Below are positions 43,941-53,698 of a stretch of 53,911 bases of DNA, one piece after another. The DNA lies in NCBI RefSeq assembly GCF_000526635.1, contig NZ_JAGL01000024.1, positions 230 to 54,140 of the forward strand, read 5' to 3'. This DNA is from Aminobacter sp. J41 (lineage in GTDB: Bacteria; Pseudomonadota; Alphaproteobacteria; Rhizobiales; Rhizobiaceae). The translations under genes and the position numbers were made by a program. Position 1 is the first letter of the stretch. Each line of letters begins with the position of its first letter. The notes below the pieces were generated by a model. The model was not told the DNA's origin and did no database searches. It was given only the letters and a program-made list of their open reading frames with translations.

Positions 43941-43961
43941 GGAACTGAAACTTTCTCTTCC
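43941..43961. promoter_or_regulatory. candidate RpiR-type operator
   Basis: A 21-bp palindrome: GGAA, 2 nt, GAAA, C, TTTC, 2 nt, TTCC. It lies 70 nt before the rpiR start. GAAA-N-TTTC cores are common in MurR/RpiR sites, which suggests self-regulation. Confidence 0.5.
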
Positions 43962-44031
43962 AAAAGCAGTGCGGTGATGCATTCTATTCAGACGCGGAAG
44001 GCGGGTGTCGGACGCAACCTGGGGAGCGTGA

Positions 44032-44904
44032 ATGAAGAAGACGCAGGACCTCACTGTTGCCGAGCGGATGCGGGCGAGTTTCGACCGTCTGACACGCGCC
44101 GAGCGGCAGCTCGCAAACGCGATGCTGGCAAACTACCCGGTGCTGGGGCTCGACTCGATCACGGCGGTGGCGCAGGGCTCGGGCGTGTCGACGCCGACCG
44201 TCGTGCGGATGGCAAAGAAGCTCGGCTTTGCCGGTTTCCCGGAAATGCAGGCGGCGCTGCGCAGCGAGCTCGAGGCGACGATCTCTAACCCGATTGCGCG
44301 CCGTGACCGCTGGGCGCCGGCGCCGGACACGCACATCCTCAATCGTTTTGCCGAACAGGTGATGGAAAACCTCGGGCAGACGTTGCGCCAGCTGTCGCCC
44401 GAGACGTTCAACGAGGTTGTTGCCCTGCTCGGCGACCGTGAACGCTCTGTCTATATCGTCGGCGGCAGGATCACCCGCTCACTTGCCGATTACCTGTTCA
44501 CGCACATGCAGGTCATTCGCAGTGGGGTGACACTGATCGCGCCCAACGCCAACACCTGGCCGCACTATGTGCTCGACATGAAGCCGGGCGACGTGCTCGT
44601 TGCCTTCGACGTGCGCCGCTACGAGCAGGAGCTGATGCGGCTGGCTGAAATGGCGCGGGCGAAGGGTGCGCAGATCGTACTGTTTACCGACCAGTGGGGC
44701 TCGCCGCTGGCGAAACAGGCGGCCCATGCGTTCCACGCGCGCATCGAGGCGCCGTCGGCGTGGGACTCGTCGGTCGTGACGCTGTTTATCGTCGAGGCGG
44801 TGATCGCCGCGGTGCAGGACGCGGGCTGGGAGGAAACGAGCGCCCGCGTCAAGACGCTCGAAGAGCTGTTCGATCAGACGAAGATGTTCCGCAAGTTCGT
44901 CTGA
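44032..44904 (+). CDS. MurR/RpiR-family transcriptional regulator
   Basis: 290 aa: N-terminal HTH_6 (LTRAERQLANAMLANYPVLG, then STPTVVRMAKKLGF) and a C-terminal SIS sugar-phosphate-binding domain (about 125-260; VYIVGGRITRSLADYLFTHM, LVAFDVRRYEQELMRLAEMA). The usual effector is a phosphosugar. Which genes it controls is unclear; the oxidoreductase at 46066 is the nearest metabolic gene on its strand, 1.2 kb away. Confidence 0.92.
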   Translation: MKKTQDLTVAERMRASFDRLTRAERQLANAMLANYPVLGLDSITAVAQGSGVSTPTVVRMAKKLGFAGFPEMQAALRSELEATISNPIARRDRWAPAPDTHILNRFAEQVMENLGQTLRQLSPETFNEVVALLGDRERSVYIVGGRITRSLADYLFTHMQVIRSGVTLIAPNANTWPHYVLDMKPGDVLVAFDVRRYEQELMRLAEMARAKGAQIVLFTDQWGSPLAKQAAHAFHARIEAPSAWDSSVVTLFIVEAVIAAVQDAGWEETSARVKTLEELFDQTKMFRKFV

Positions 44905-44913
44905 TCGAAGAAG

Positions 44914-45900
44914 TCAGGCGGCGGCAATCGCCGGCAGCTGCCTGTTTTCCGATCCCTCGGTTTTGGCGGGGATGATGGTCTCCTCGTCGGAAACAGCTTC
45001 CTCGGTCTCAACGTCCTCAGAAGCCACGACCTCGGCTGCGAACTCTTCGTTCTCGGCGAAGATGACTTCTTCCTCGATGACGACTTCTTCCTCGCCCTCG
45101 GAAACGTCGCTCATCTCCGGCTTGATCTCTTCCTCGACAATCGCGCGCAGCTGTCCCGCCTGTTCGGCGACAAGACGGCCCATCTCGGCAAGCTGGGTTG
45201 CTGCCTCGATGTTGCGGTTGGTGGCGATCTTCACGCCGCCCATCGTGTACTGGGCGAGCTTCAGGGCTTCGGCCGTGTGCTTCTCGGCGCCCTTCTCGAT
45301 GGCCTCTAGGTCCGTGACGACCCGCTCGGCGAGCTTTTCGGCGCGGCGCTTCAGCGTGTCCGCAGCCTCGATGATTTCGTGCGCCTTGGCATCGATCATC
45401 TCGGAAACGTGGATGCTTTCCTCGCGTCGGTTGGTCATGCCCTCGAGACGGGACGCAACCGTGTTGAAGTAGCTTGGGAAGGAGCGGTACGGCTGCGGCA
45501 GCTCGACCGTGATGCGCGAGGAGTAGGTGCCGTCGGCGAGGTGGCGCACGCCAGCTTCCATCAGGCGCGCGATGGCCGCATGCGCGCGCGCGGCGCGCTG
45601 GCGCTCCTCAAGCTCGGCCTCATAGCAGCGCAGGTTGGTTTCAAGCCGCTCGATTTCGAGGCCGCGCGGCTCAAGTTCTTTGAAGGCAAGATAGCCGGCA
45701 AGGGTGCCGACAGCGCTGAGGGACGCGAGGAAGACCGGCCCCAGGAGCAGCGCCGACAACAGCGTGCTGAGGCCAGACAGGCCCCACCATAACAAGAGAT
45801 TGATCGTCAGCACGCAGCACGTCGCCGCGGTGATGATGATCGCGAACCGCACCGCCGGCGAAAGCTGGCGGGTAAGTAGAATCATGATACGCCTGACCAT
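44914..45900 (-). CDS. membrane coiled-coil protein with HAMP-like segment, unknown
   Basis: 328 aa. Two N-terminal membrane helices (about 17-37 and 45-70) are followed by a coiled coil (75-115), a segment resembling HAMP (LADGTYSSRITVELPQPYRSF), a long alpha-helical region (145-245) and a very acidic tail (250-310) rich in EEE and VE pairs. It looks like the N-terminal half of a chemoreceptor, but lacks the methyl-accepting signalling tip and any sensor loop of note. I do not recognise a named family. Confidence 0.7.
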   Translation of the reverse strand: MVRRIMILLTRQLSPAVRFAIIITAATCCVLTINLLLWWGLSGLSTLLSALLLGPVFLASLSAVGTLAGYLAFKELEPRGLEIERLETNLRCYEAELEERQRAARAHAAIARLMEAGVRHLADGTYSSRITVELPQPYRSFPSYFNTVASRLEGMTNRREESIHVSEMIDAKAHEIIEAADTLKRRAEKLAERVVTDLEAIEKGAEKHTAEALKLAQYTMGGVKIATNRNIEAATQLAEMGRLVAEQAGQLRAIVEEEIKPEMSDVSEGEEEVVIEEEVIFAENEEFAAEVVASEDVETEEAVSDEETIIPAKTEGSENRQLPAIAAA

Positions 45901-46065
45901 GTTGGGCTAACGCCTTCCTGCTCCTGTTTCCTTTCGGAGCCTAGCAGTGCAAGCTTGCACGAACCGTGCGGAAGGTGCCGGGCGGCCTGGCGAGAGTTGA
46001 CAATCGCCAGCGCTCGTCTATCTCGCCGGGTCTAGTTCTCGTTCCTGCCAAAGACTGGATGCCGC

Positions 46066-47385
46066 ATGACCAATGTCGCCCTGACGGGGCTTGCCCGTGA
46101 TCTGGCGCAACGGGCCGCTGAGGGCCGCCCTGTGCGTATCGGTGTAGTCGGCTGCGGCGAGATGGGAACGGATATCGTCACCCAGGTCGCGCTGATGCCC
46201 GGCCTTGAGGTTGCCGCGATCGTCGACCGCCGCGGCGGCCGCGCCCAGGAGGCAATCGCCATTGCCGGCCGTGAGGCAGACAGCGCCGGCGAGGCGCAGA
46301 ATTCCTCGCGCATGGCCGAGCTGATCGAGCAGGGCAAGACCGCGATCATCCCTGACGCCGACCTCTTGATGAACAGCCCCCACATCGACGTCGTCGTCGA
46401 TGCGACCGGCAAGCCGGTTGCGGGCGCCGAGATCGGCTTGAAAACCATCGAGCACGGCAAGCACCTCGTCATGATGAATGTCGAGGCGGACGTGACCGTC
46501 GGCGCCTACCTGAAGCAGGCCGCCGACAGGGCCGGCGTCGTCTACACCGTAGGTGCCGGTGACGAGCCGTCGTCCTGCATGGAGCTGATCGAGTTCGTCA
46601 CCGCGATGGGCCACACGGTCGTCGCCGCCGGCAAGGGCAAGAACAACCCGCTCAACCACGACGCGACGCCCGACCAGTACCGCGAGGAAGCCGAGCGCCG
46701 GAACATGAACCCGCGCATGCTGGTCGAGTTTGTCGACGGCTCCAAGACCATGGTCGAGATGACGGCGATCGCAAACGCGACTGGCCTCGTGCCGGATCTT
46801 CCCGGCATGCACGGACCGGCAGCTTCGCTGGAAGACCTGCCGCGGGTTCTTTGCCCGGTCGAGGATGGTGGCATCCTCTCGCGCAAGGGCGTCGTTGATT
46901 ATTCGATCGGCAAGGGCGTGGCGCCCGGCGTGTTCGTGATCGCGGAAATGGCGCATCCGCGCCTGCGGGAGCGCATGAACGACCTGAAGCTTGGCGAAGG
47001 GCCGTATTTCACCTTCTACCGTCCGTATCACCTTACCAGCCTGGAAGTGCCGCTGTCCTGCGCCCGCGCCGTGCTCTATGGCAAGGCCGACATGGTGCCG
47101 CTGATCAAGCCGGTGGCCGAAGTCTGCGCGGTCGCCAAGCGCGACCTGAAGCCTGGCGAACATCTCGATGCGATTGGCGAGTACACCTATCGCTCGTGGG
47201 CGATGTCGGTCGAGGATGCGCGCGCGGCGAACGCCGTTCCGTGCGGCCTGCTTGAGGGCGGCACCGTAACTGCGCCGATCGCGAAGGGCGAGCTCATCAC
47301 CTACGCCAATGCCGCTCCGCGGCCGGATTCCCCGCTGGTTGCCCTGCGCCGCAAGCAGGATGAGATGGTCGCGGCGCTGGGCTGA
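46066..47385 (+). CDS. NAD(P)-dependent oxidoreductase with SAF domain
   Basis: 439 aa. Residues 22-175 are a Rossmann domain (IGVVGCGEMGTDIV) like homoserine dehydrogenase, a middle catalytic domain follows (GAGDEPSSCMELIEF; KGKNNPLNHDATP), and the C-terminal 90 residues form an SAF domain (KRDLKPGEHLDAIGEYTY). The family is often mislabelled as flagellar FlgA because of that SAF domain; members are now linked to sugar or sugar-acid catabolism. The substrate is unknown. It is monocistronic, convergent with proC (9-nt gap). Confidence 0.85.
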   Translation: MTNVALTGLARDLAQRAAEGRPVRIGVVGCGEMGTDIVTQVALMPGLEVAAIVDRRGGRAQEAIAIAGREADSAGEAQNSSRMAELIEQGKTAIIPDADLLMNSPHIDVVVDATGKPVAGAEIGLKTIEHGKHLVMMNVEADVTVGAYLKQAADRAGVVYTVGAGDEPSSCMELIEFVTAMGHTVVAAGKGKNNPLNHDATPDQYREEAERRNMNPRMLVEFVDGSKTMVEMTAIANATGLVPDLPGMHGPAASLEDLPRVLCPVEDGGILSRKGVVDYSIGKGVAPGVFVIAEMAHPRLRERMNDLKLGEGPYFTFYRPYHLTSLEVPLSCARAVLYGKADMVPLIKPVAEVCAVAKRDLKPGEHLDAIGEYTYRSWAMSVEDARAANAVPCGLLEGGTVTAPIAKGELITYANAAPRPDSPLVALRRKQDEMVAALG

Positions 47386-47394
47386 TCGATCGTT

Positions 47395-48207
47395 TTACTT
47401 GCCAAGTTCGATGGAGCGCAGCCGGGCTGCCTCCACGGCCTCGGTCACCAGCTTCTTCAGCCGGTCCTCGCCCATCAGCACGTCGAGCGCAGCGGCGGTC
47501 GTGCCGTTCGGGCTGGTCACCTGGCGCCGCAGCTCGCCCGGCTCCGTGCGGCTTTCGGCAGCAAGCGAGGCTGCGCCGAACACGGTCTGCATCGCCAGCA
47601 GCTTCGCGGTTTCAAGCGGAAGCCCGGCGTTTTCCGCCGCAGCCGTCAGGCACTCGATGAAGTGGAAGATATAGGCCGGGCCCGAGCCCGAGACGGCTGT
47701 CACCGCATCCATCAGTGACTCGTCGTCCACGGAAGCCACCTCGCCGTTTGTCGCCAGCAGATCACGGACGAATTTTTCGGCTTCCGCCGATACCTTGCCG
47801 TTGGTGACGGTGACCATCATGCCCTTGCCGATGGCGGCGGGGGTGTTCGGCATGCAACGGACGATCGGCGTGTCGCTGCCGAGGATTTTTTCATAGGCGG
47901 CGATCGGCGTGCCTGCTGCGACGGAGAGGTACGTCGCGTTTGCGTTGTACTTCGCGTAGGCTGGGATAACGTTGAGGATCACCTGCGGTTTGACCGCGAA
48001 GACGACGAGCTTCGGCGCCGCGTCGGCGGGAGTTTCATCTGCCGAGGCAAGCGCCGTGACGCCAAGCTTTGCGGCGCGTTCGCGCAGGGCATCGGCGGGT
48101 TCGACGACGACGGTCTCGGCCGCCTTGATAAGACCGGACTTCAGCCAGCCTTCCAGCATGGCGTAGCCCATGTTGCCGCATCCGACGAGCACCAGTTTCG
48201 CTGACAT
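47395..48207 (-). CDS. proC: pyrroline-5-carboxylate reductase
   Basis: 270 aa, last enzyme of proline synthesis, reducing pyrroline-5-carboxylate with NAD(P)H. N-terminal LVGCGNMGYAMLEGW is the nucleotide-binding loop; RCMPNTPAAIGKGM and the C-terminal SGSGPAYIFHFIE and EPGELRRQVTSPNGTT are the ProC signature. Divergent from the gumC-like gene. Confidence 0.96.
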   Translation of the reverse strand: MSAKLVLVGCGNMGYAMLEGWLKSGLIKAAETVVVEPADALRERAAKLGVTALASADETPADAAPKLVVFAVKPQVILNVIPAYAKYNANATYLSVAAGTPIAAYEKILGSDTPIVRCMPNTPAAIGKGMMVTVTNGKVSAEAEKFVRDLLATNGEVASVDDESLMDAVTAVSGSGPAYIFHFIECLTAAAENAGLPLETAKLLAMQTVFGAASLAAESRTEPGELRRQVTSPNGTTAAALDVLMGEDRLKKLVTEAVEAARLRSIELGK

Positions 48208-48293
48208 TGTTCTTCTCCGTGAGTCGCGTGGCGTGAGAACAGCACTCCGGCCAGCCCGCGTCTAGTGCCTGCCACTTCTGGTTGTACTGCGGA

Positions 48294-48333
48294 TTAACCT
48301 TTTGTTACCCATCGTTGTTTAGCTTGGCTTAAC
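48294..48333 (+). promoter_or_regulatory. pair of near-consensus CtrA boxes before the GumC-like gene
   Basis: TTAA-N7-TTAC (48294-48308) and TTTA-N7-TTAAC (48318-48333), each one base from TTAA-N7-TTAA, begin 24 bp apart and lie 45-85 nt before the start. Confidence 0.5.
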
Positions 48334-48376
48334 GATTGCGGGCAGCCGCCCGCGTTCCGCGAATTTGCAGGCTCCA

Positions 48377-50623
48377 ATGGCGGGTTCCGAAAGACATCTC
48401 AAGCAGGGTCGGGCGCCGTCGCTTCTGACGATGGCTTCGCTTTATGCCGATCAGCGCGCGAGTGCGCGGGAAGACGTTAAGGAATCGATTGCTGCTGTTA
48501 ACGCTGGCGAGGCGCGCGACGCGCGGCCGACCGTTGCGCCTCAACCGGTGATGGAAGCGCCGCAGCAGCAGTATCAGCCCGAGCCTCAGCCGCAGTTCTA
48601 CGCGCAGCCCGAACCCGCGCTGGACCAGTCCGTAAGCGAAATCCGTACCTCGATTGCCGACGAACTGCTGGCAAAGCCGGTCATCGCTCCCGAGACGCCG
48701 ACGGTGCGCAGCAGGCTCGCAAGCCCACTGGCGCTGGCGCTCGCCGGCGCGCTGGCTGGCGCCGCGATCGCGCTTGCCTGGCCGCAGTCTTATGTCGCGA
48801 CCTCCGAACTGCTAATCGAGCAGGGCGGCGTCGACAACCAGCTGCGCATGCTGCGCTCCGGCTCGACGCTGTCGGCGGTGGCCGACAAGCTCAACCTCGC
48901 CGCTGACCCCGAGTTCAACGGCGCGCCGAACGGCATCCTGGCGCTTTTCACCGGCGATGATGCCGCTGACCAGCGCCGACGCCGCGCCATCACCTCGCTT
49001 GGTCGCTCGCTTTCCGTCGAACAGAGCGGCAATTCTTCCGTCATCACGGTTTCGGCCAAGACCGCCGATCCGCAGAAGTCGGCGCTGATCGCCAACACCG
49101 TCGCAGCGATCTTCGTCGAGAAGAGCGGCGGCCAGGTGGCCGACGAGGCCCGCCTTACCGAGCTGCGCGATGCGGTTGCGCAGGCCGAACGCGCGGTCGA
49201 AGCCTTCAAGGCCCGCCATGAACTCATCGACGCGCAGGGCACTCTGATTACCGACGAGGAGATCCAGCGCCTCGGCGAGCAGCTTTCAGCCGCCCGCGCC
49301 CGCACCGTCGAGCTTAACGCCCGCGCCGCCTCGACGCGCGATGCCAATGTCGACTCGATCGTCACCGGTTCGCTGCCGGAGCAGGTTGCCTCGCCGACGC
49401 TGACCGAGCTGCGCGCCCGCTATGCCGCCGCCCGCCAGCAGCTCGACCGGCTGCGGGTCAAGCTCGGGCCGCGCCATCCGGAACGCCTTGCCGCCGAAGC
49501 CGAGGTCGAGGCAGCCCGCCAGGAGATTTCTGCGGAGCTGCGCCGCGTTGCCTCTTCGCTGCAGACTGAACTCAAGCGCGCCGTCGAGCAGGAACAGCAG
49601 CTTGCCGCCAAGCTCGCGCAGATGAAGGTGCGCCAGGGCAATATCGGCGACGAACTGGTCGAGCTTCGCGAACTCGAGCGCCAGGCCGCGGTCAAGCGTT
49701 CCGCCTATGAGCAGGCGCTGCAGGCAACGCAGCCGGGCACGCCGCCCGATGGTGCGCCGAGCATCATCTCGCAGGCTGAGCCGCCTCTCAATTCCAGCAG
49801 CCCCTCGGTTCCGCATCTTGCGGGGGCTGGCGGTCTCGCAGGTCTCCTGTTCGGCTTCGGTTTTTCGTCCCTGCGTCGTCGCAGGCGCGAGGAAGTGGCA
49901 GCAGGCAGCGACGCTTCGGCGACGGAGCATCAGGAAATCCCCGAATATTCCGACCTTTACGCGCAGGACACAGGCAAGGACCCCGCCACCATGTATGCCT
50001 ATCCGCACCACCAGCATCCCGCCGCCCCGCAGCAACAGCCGGCGCAGACCGCACATGGCGTAGCGCCCGCCGCGCAGCAGCATTATCCGGCAGCGCCCGG
50101 CTATCCGCAGATGCACGCGGCACCGCTGTATCCGGCGCCGATGCCGCCCATGCAGCCGCAGATGATGCCGCAGCCGATGCATCCGCAGCCGGTGCCCGCA
50201 TGGCCTTATCCGCAACCGGCGCAGCATCCCTATGCGGCAATGCCGATGCCGCAAATGCCCATGCCCTACGATCCGTGGGCGGCGATGCGCGGCTGGGCAC
50301 AGATGGTGCCGCCACCGCAGCCCCAGCCGATGCCGCAGGTGATCGTCGTCCAGGTTCCGCAGCCGGTGCAGCCGCAGGCGGCCGCGCTGCCCGCACCGCA
50401 AGTGATCCACGCCGTGCCCCAGCACGTCTCGACCCATACGCCGCAGCATCCGCAGGCGGCCAACGAGTCGCGGTGGACCGACCAGGACGCCTATGTCGAC
50501 GAGCGCACCGACGCGGCGATCAACGAGATCCGCCGCAGCCTGCGCGAGTTCCGCGAAGCCATCGAGGACTTCGCGGACGAGAGATCTGTATACAATCCGA
50601 AGCATCGCCGCTTCGGCTCTTGA
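48377..50623 (+). CDS. GumC/Wzz-type polysaccharide co-polymerase-like protein with Pro/Gln-rich tail
   Basis: 748 aa. Helix TM1 lies at 117-134, a Wzz-like periplasmic domain with long coiled coils at 140-460 ([39 protein letters not shown]), and TM2 at 480-498. There is no BY-kinase domain; instead a 240-residue cytoplasmic tail rich in Pro, Gln, Met and His ends in an amphipathic helix ([20 protein letters not shown]). It would set chain length or act as a scaffold for surface polysaccharide export. No polymerase or flippase is adjacent. ATG 48377 is used; its Shine-Dalgarno is weak. Confidence 0.82.
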   Translation: MAGSERHLKQGRAPSLLTMASLYADQRASAREDVKESIAAVNAGEARDARPTVAPQPVMEAPQQQYQPEPQPQFYAQPEPALDQSVSEIRTSIADELLAKPVIAPETPTVRSRLASPLALALAGALAGAAIALAWPQSYVATSELLIEQGGVDNQLRMLRSGSTLSAVADKLNLAADPEFNGAPNGILALFTGDDAADQRRRRAITSLGRSLSVEQSGNSSVITVSAKTADPQKSALIANTVAAIFVEKSGGQVADEARLTELRDAVAQAERAVEAFKARHELIDAQGTLITDEEIQRLGEQLSAARARTVELNARAASTRDANVDSIVTGSLPEQVASPTLTELRARYAAARQQLDRLRVKLGPRHPERLAAEAEVEAARQEISAELRRVASSLQTELKRAVEQEQQLAAKLAQMKVRQGNIGDELVELRELERQAAVKRSAYEQALQATQPGTPPDGAPSIISQAEPPLNSSSPSVPHLAGAGGLAGLLFGFGFSSLRRRRREEVAAGSDASATEHQEIPEYSDLYAQDTGKDPATMYAYPHHQHPAAPQQQPAQTAHGVAPAAQQHYPAAPGYPQMHAAPLYPAPMPPMQPQMMPQPMHPQPVPAWPYPQPAQHPYAAMPMPQMPMPYDPWAAMRGWAQMVPPPQPQPMPQVIVVQVPQPVQPQAAALPAPQVIHAVPQHVSTHTPQHPQAANESRWTDQDAYVDERTDAAINEIRRSLREFREAIEDFADERSVYNPKHRRFGS

Positions 50624-50753
50624 GATTTCTTCCTGTCGCAGCGTAAAGAACCCGCGACGCAATAGAGCGCGTTGTTCGCGGCGCAAGGTGCTATACCCTG
50701 CGCCGTCTTCGCCTCTCGGGGGGAGGCGCCATCCGCAGCGATCGGGAAGAGAA

Positions 50754-51650
50754 ATGGCCGAAATTATCGACGGTAAGAAAGTCGCCGAAGACGTCGTGGC
50801 GACGGTGAAGAAAGCCTCTGAGGAGCTGACGGCAAAGGGTGTAACGCCCGGTCTGGCCGTCATCATCGTTGGCGAGGATCCGGCAAGCCAGGTCTACGTC
50901 GCCTCGAAGTCCAAGAAGGCGAAGGAGTGCGGCTTCAAGTCCGTCCAGCACACGCTGCCGGCCGAGACATCGCAGGCCGAGCTGGTCAAGCTGATCGACG
51001 AGCTCAACGCCGACAGCTCGATCCACGGCATTCTCGTCCAGTTGCCCCTGCCGGGCCACATCGACTCCGGCGCCATCATCCAGGCGATCGCTCCGGAAAA
51101 GGACGTCGACGGCTTCACCTTCGCCAATGTCGGCAAGCTTGGCACCGGCGAGGTCGAGACCGCCTTCGTACCCTGCACCCCGGCCGGCTCGATGCTGCTG
51201 ATCGAGCGCGTGCGCGGCGCTGACCTGTCAGGTCTCAACGCCGTCGTCGTCGGCCGCTCGAACATCGTCGGCAAGCCGATGGCGAACCTGCTGCTCGCCG
51301 CCAACTGCACCGTCACTGTCGCGCACTCGCGCACCAAGGACCTGCCGGCGCTCTGCCGCACCGCAGACATCCTCGTCGCTGCCGTCGGCCGTCCGGAGAT
51401 GATCAAGGGCGACTGGGTCAAGGAAGGCGCGACCGTCATCGACGTCGGCATCAACCGCATCCCGGCGCCCGAGAAGGGCGAGGGCAAGTCGCGCCTCGTC
51501 GGCGACGTCGAGTTCGAGGGAGCCTCGAAGGTCGCTGGCGCGATCACCCCGGTTCCGGGCGGCGTCGGCCCGATGACAATCGCCATGCTGATGGCAAATA
51601 CGCTCGTGTCCGCCTGCCGCGTTGCCGGCGTCCAGCCGCCGAAGTTCTGA
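50754..51650 (+). CDS. folD: bifunctional methylene-THF dehydrogenase / methenyl-THF cyclohydrolase
   Basis: 298 aa, cytosolic, interconverts methylene-, methenyl- and formyl-tetrahydrofolate. Hallmarks are the catalytic-lysine helix [25 protein letters not shown], the [12 protein letters not shown] loop, NADP site [13 protein letters not shown] and C-terminal [18 protein letters not shown] 50754 has GGGAAGAG upstream. A terminator follows. Confidence 0.97.
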   Translation: MAEIIDGKKVAEDVVATVKKASEELTAKGVTPGLAVIIVGEDPASQVYVASKSKKAKECGFKSVQHTLPAETSQAELVKLIDELNADSSIHGILVQLPLPGHIDSGAIIQAIAPEKDVDGFTFANVGKLGTGEVETAFVPCTPAGSMLLIERVRGADLSGLNAVVVGRSNIVGKPMANLLLAANCTVTVAHSRTKDLPALCRTADILVAAVGRPEMIKGDWVKEGATVIDVGINRIPAPEKGEGKSRLVGDVEFEGASKVAGAITPVPGGVGPMTIAMLMANTLVSACRVAGVQPPKF

Positions 51651-51673
51651 GACTTCTTTTAAGCAGATACAGC

Positions 51674-51700
51674 AAAGGCCGGGTCACTCCCGGCCTTTTT
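51674..51700 (+). terminator. intrinsic terminator of folD
   Basis: AAAGGCCGGG and CCCGGCCTTT pair around a short loop and are followed by T, 24 nt past the folD stop. Confidence 0.88.
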
Positions 51701-51798
51701 GCTTCTTCATCTTCTTCTTCCCGATTGCGACGCGAATTTTCCTCGACTAGCCTCGGTTGCGAAGGGCGGGTTCTGCAATCTCAGGGAGGCAACACTTT

Positions 51799-53436
51799 AT
51801 GAGAGGACTACTCAGAAGCATCCTGCTCGGCGGGATGCTTGCAGTCTCGGGCACTGCGGCCACTGCTGCTGACCGCGCCATCATCGTACTCGACGGTTCC
51901 GGCTCCATGTGGGGCCAGATCGGCGGTAAGCCGAAGCTGGAGATCGCGCGTGAAACGCTGCGCAACGTGCTCTCCACCCTGCCGGACGATCTCGAACTTG
52001 GCCTGATGGCTTACGGCCACCGCCAGAAGGGCGTCTGCTCCGACATCGAGCTGATCGTCGAGCCGGCCGCCGGCATGGGATCGAAAATCGCCGACGCTGC
52101 CGACAGGATGCGCTTCATTGGCATGACCCCGCTGTCGGATGCCGTGAAGCAGGCTGCCGAGTCGCTGCGCTACACCGAGGAGAAGGCGACTGTCATCCTC
52201 ATCACCGACGGCATCGAGACCTGCAATGCGGACCCCTGCGCGCTCGCCAGCGAGCTTGAGCAGTCGGGCGTAGACTTCACCGCGCATGTCGTCGGCTTCG
52301 GCCTGTCCGAGGCAGAAGGCCGCAAGGTCGCATGCCTTGCCGAAAACACCGGCGGCAAATTCATCCAGGCGAAGGATGCGGGGTCGCTGAAAGATGCGCT
52401 GACGCAGACCGTGGCGGCGGCTCCGGAGCCGGAACCTGAACCCGAGCCAGAACCGACGCAGGCCGTGCTCGAGTACAACTTCGTGCCGACCGTTGCCCTG
52501 TCAGAAGACACGGATGATCTCAAGGACGGCCCGACCTGGGAACTCTACAAGGCGCAGCCGGATGGTTCGGCAGGTGAGCGCATCACAACCCAATTCAACG
52601 ACTGGAAGACCAACCTCGAGCCGGGCAATTATGTCCTCAGAGTCCGGTACGGGCACGCCGAGAGCACGCAGCTTGTCACGGTCGAGGAGAACCAGCTCAA
52701 CGCTCCGCATTTCATCCTGAATGCCGGCAGGGTCATCATCCGCCCGCGCGAGCATGAGGGCGGCGAGGTCAGTTCAGGTGCGACAATCCGCTTCGAATAT
52801 GACGGCAAGTCCGAGAACGAATACGGCGAGACCGACGTCATCCTGCCCGCCGGCGAGATCAAGGCGACGGTGACGATCGGCGAAGGTTCGACTACCGAGA
52901 CCTTCCGGCTGGAGGCGGGCCGCACCGTCGAGAAGGACATTGTCGTGGGTCTCGGCCGTGCGGCGATCACCGTCTCCTATGTCCCGGGCATGGTGCTTGA
53001 AAGCGGCGCAACCATCCACATCCAGAAGGCGGCAAAGCGCATCGACGGAACCCGCGAGACCGTCCGCACCGATTACAACTCTGCCGACGTCGCGCTTCCG
53101 GCTGGCGACTACTATGCCGAGGTCAGCTACCAGGCTGCGGCCGGCGGTGCGCCGTTCAGCGTGAAGGTCGGCGAGCGGACCGAGATCGAGATCCCCCTCA
53201 ACGCCGGTGTTCTCGCCGTCACGGCGCCCGAAGCGGCGATCACCCGGGTCTACAAGGCGCAGAAGGACCTTCAGGGCAACCGCAAGCAGGTCGACTACAG
53301 CTACGACGCCGAATTCCAGACCACCCTGAACGGCGGCGACTATGTCGTCGAGGTCGAGTACAGCGGCGACAAGCCGAAGGTCGAGAAGGCCATTTCGGTC
53401 AGGGAAGGCGAACGGGTCGAGATTACCGTCCCCTGA
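51799..53436 (+). CDS. secreted vWA-domain protein with tandem beta repeats
   Basis: 545 aa. Signal peptide 1-24 (LLRSILLGGMLAVSGTAATA), vWA domain about 25-205 with the MIDAS residues D32, S34 and S36 (DGSGS) and the TDG of LITDGIE. A Glu-Pro linker (about 212-220) follows, then a C-terminal array of about four related beta modules of 70-80 residues (each with SGATI-, TDYxxxDVxLPAG and VEVxY-like ends). It is probably a periplasmic or surface protein that binds a metal and a partner; the function is unknown. GGGAGG precedes ATG 51799. Confidence 0.85.
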   Translation: MRGLLRSILLGGMLAVSGTAATAADRAIIVLDGSGSMWGQIGGKPKLEIARETLRNVLSTLPDDLELGLMAYGHRQKGVCSDIELIVEPAAGMGSKIADAADRMRFIGMTPLSDAVKQAAESLRYTEEKATVILITDGIETCNADPCALASELEQSGVDFTAHVVGFGLSEAEGRKVACLAENTGGKFIQAKDAGSLKDALTQTVAAAPEPEPEPEPEPTQAVLEYNFVPTVALSEDTDDLKDGPTWELYKAQPDGSAGERITTQFNDWKTNLEPGNYVLRVRYGHAESTQLVTVEENQLNAPHFILNAGRVIIRPREHEGGEVSSGATIRFEYDGKSENEYGETDVILPAGEIKATVTIGEGSTTETFRLEAGRTVEKDIVVGLGRAAITVSYVPGMVLESGATIHIQKAAKRIDGTRETVRTDYNSADVALPAGDYYAEVSYQAAAGGAPFSVKVGERTEIEIPLNAGVLAVTAPEAAITRVYKAQKDLQGNRKQVDYSYDAEFQTTLNGGDYVVEVEYSGDKPKVEKAISVREGERVEITVP

Positions 53437-53483
53437 GAACAGGCCGTGAGTGGGGGGCTTTTGCTCGCGAGGGGCGTACGCAT

Positions 53484-53533
53484 CAGCCCCCTCCGCCGCC
53501 TGCGGCGGCACCTCCCCCGCTTCGGGGGGAGAA
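53484..53533. repeat. family A repeat with GCCGC/GCGGC hairpin
   Basis: AGCCCCCTCC, then the variable hairpin GCCGCCTGCGGCGGC, then CCTCCCCCGCTTCGGGGGGAG. Same plan as copy 1, with a different loop in the conserved hairpin. Confidence 0.75.
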
Positions 53534-53640
53534 TCTGGGGCGTGCCGGTGGAGGACAGCTCACTCAATTGGGAAGCGCTCCATGAGGAAGCCCTCAGGAA
53601 AGACGGCGGGGCATAACGTATTTAAGATCCTCGACGCCCG

Positions 53641-53698
53641 GGTCCTCCCCCACAAAGTGGGGGAGGGGGACCATGCGAAGCATGGTGGAGGGGGCTGC
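53641..53698. repeat. family A repeat, inverted copy with CATGC hairpin
   Basis: GGTCCTCCCCCACAAAGTGGGGGAGG, then the variable hairpin ACCATGCGAAGCATGGT, then GGAGGGGGCTG. Nearly the reverse complement of 20012-20079. The gap 53437-53821 holds this, the previous repeat and no gene. Confidence 0.75.

Noticed and set aside
46066-47385. Assignment as flagellar protein FlgA
   Set aside because: Only the SAF domain is shared; the N-terminal Rossmann domain marks a dehydrogenase, and no flagellar genes are nearby.
50624-50753. Riboswitch in the folD leader
   Set aside because: A small GC hairpin is present, but nothing matching a THF or other known aptamer.
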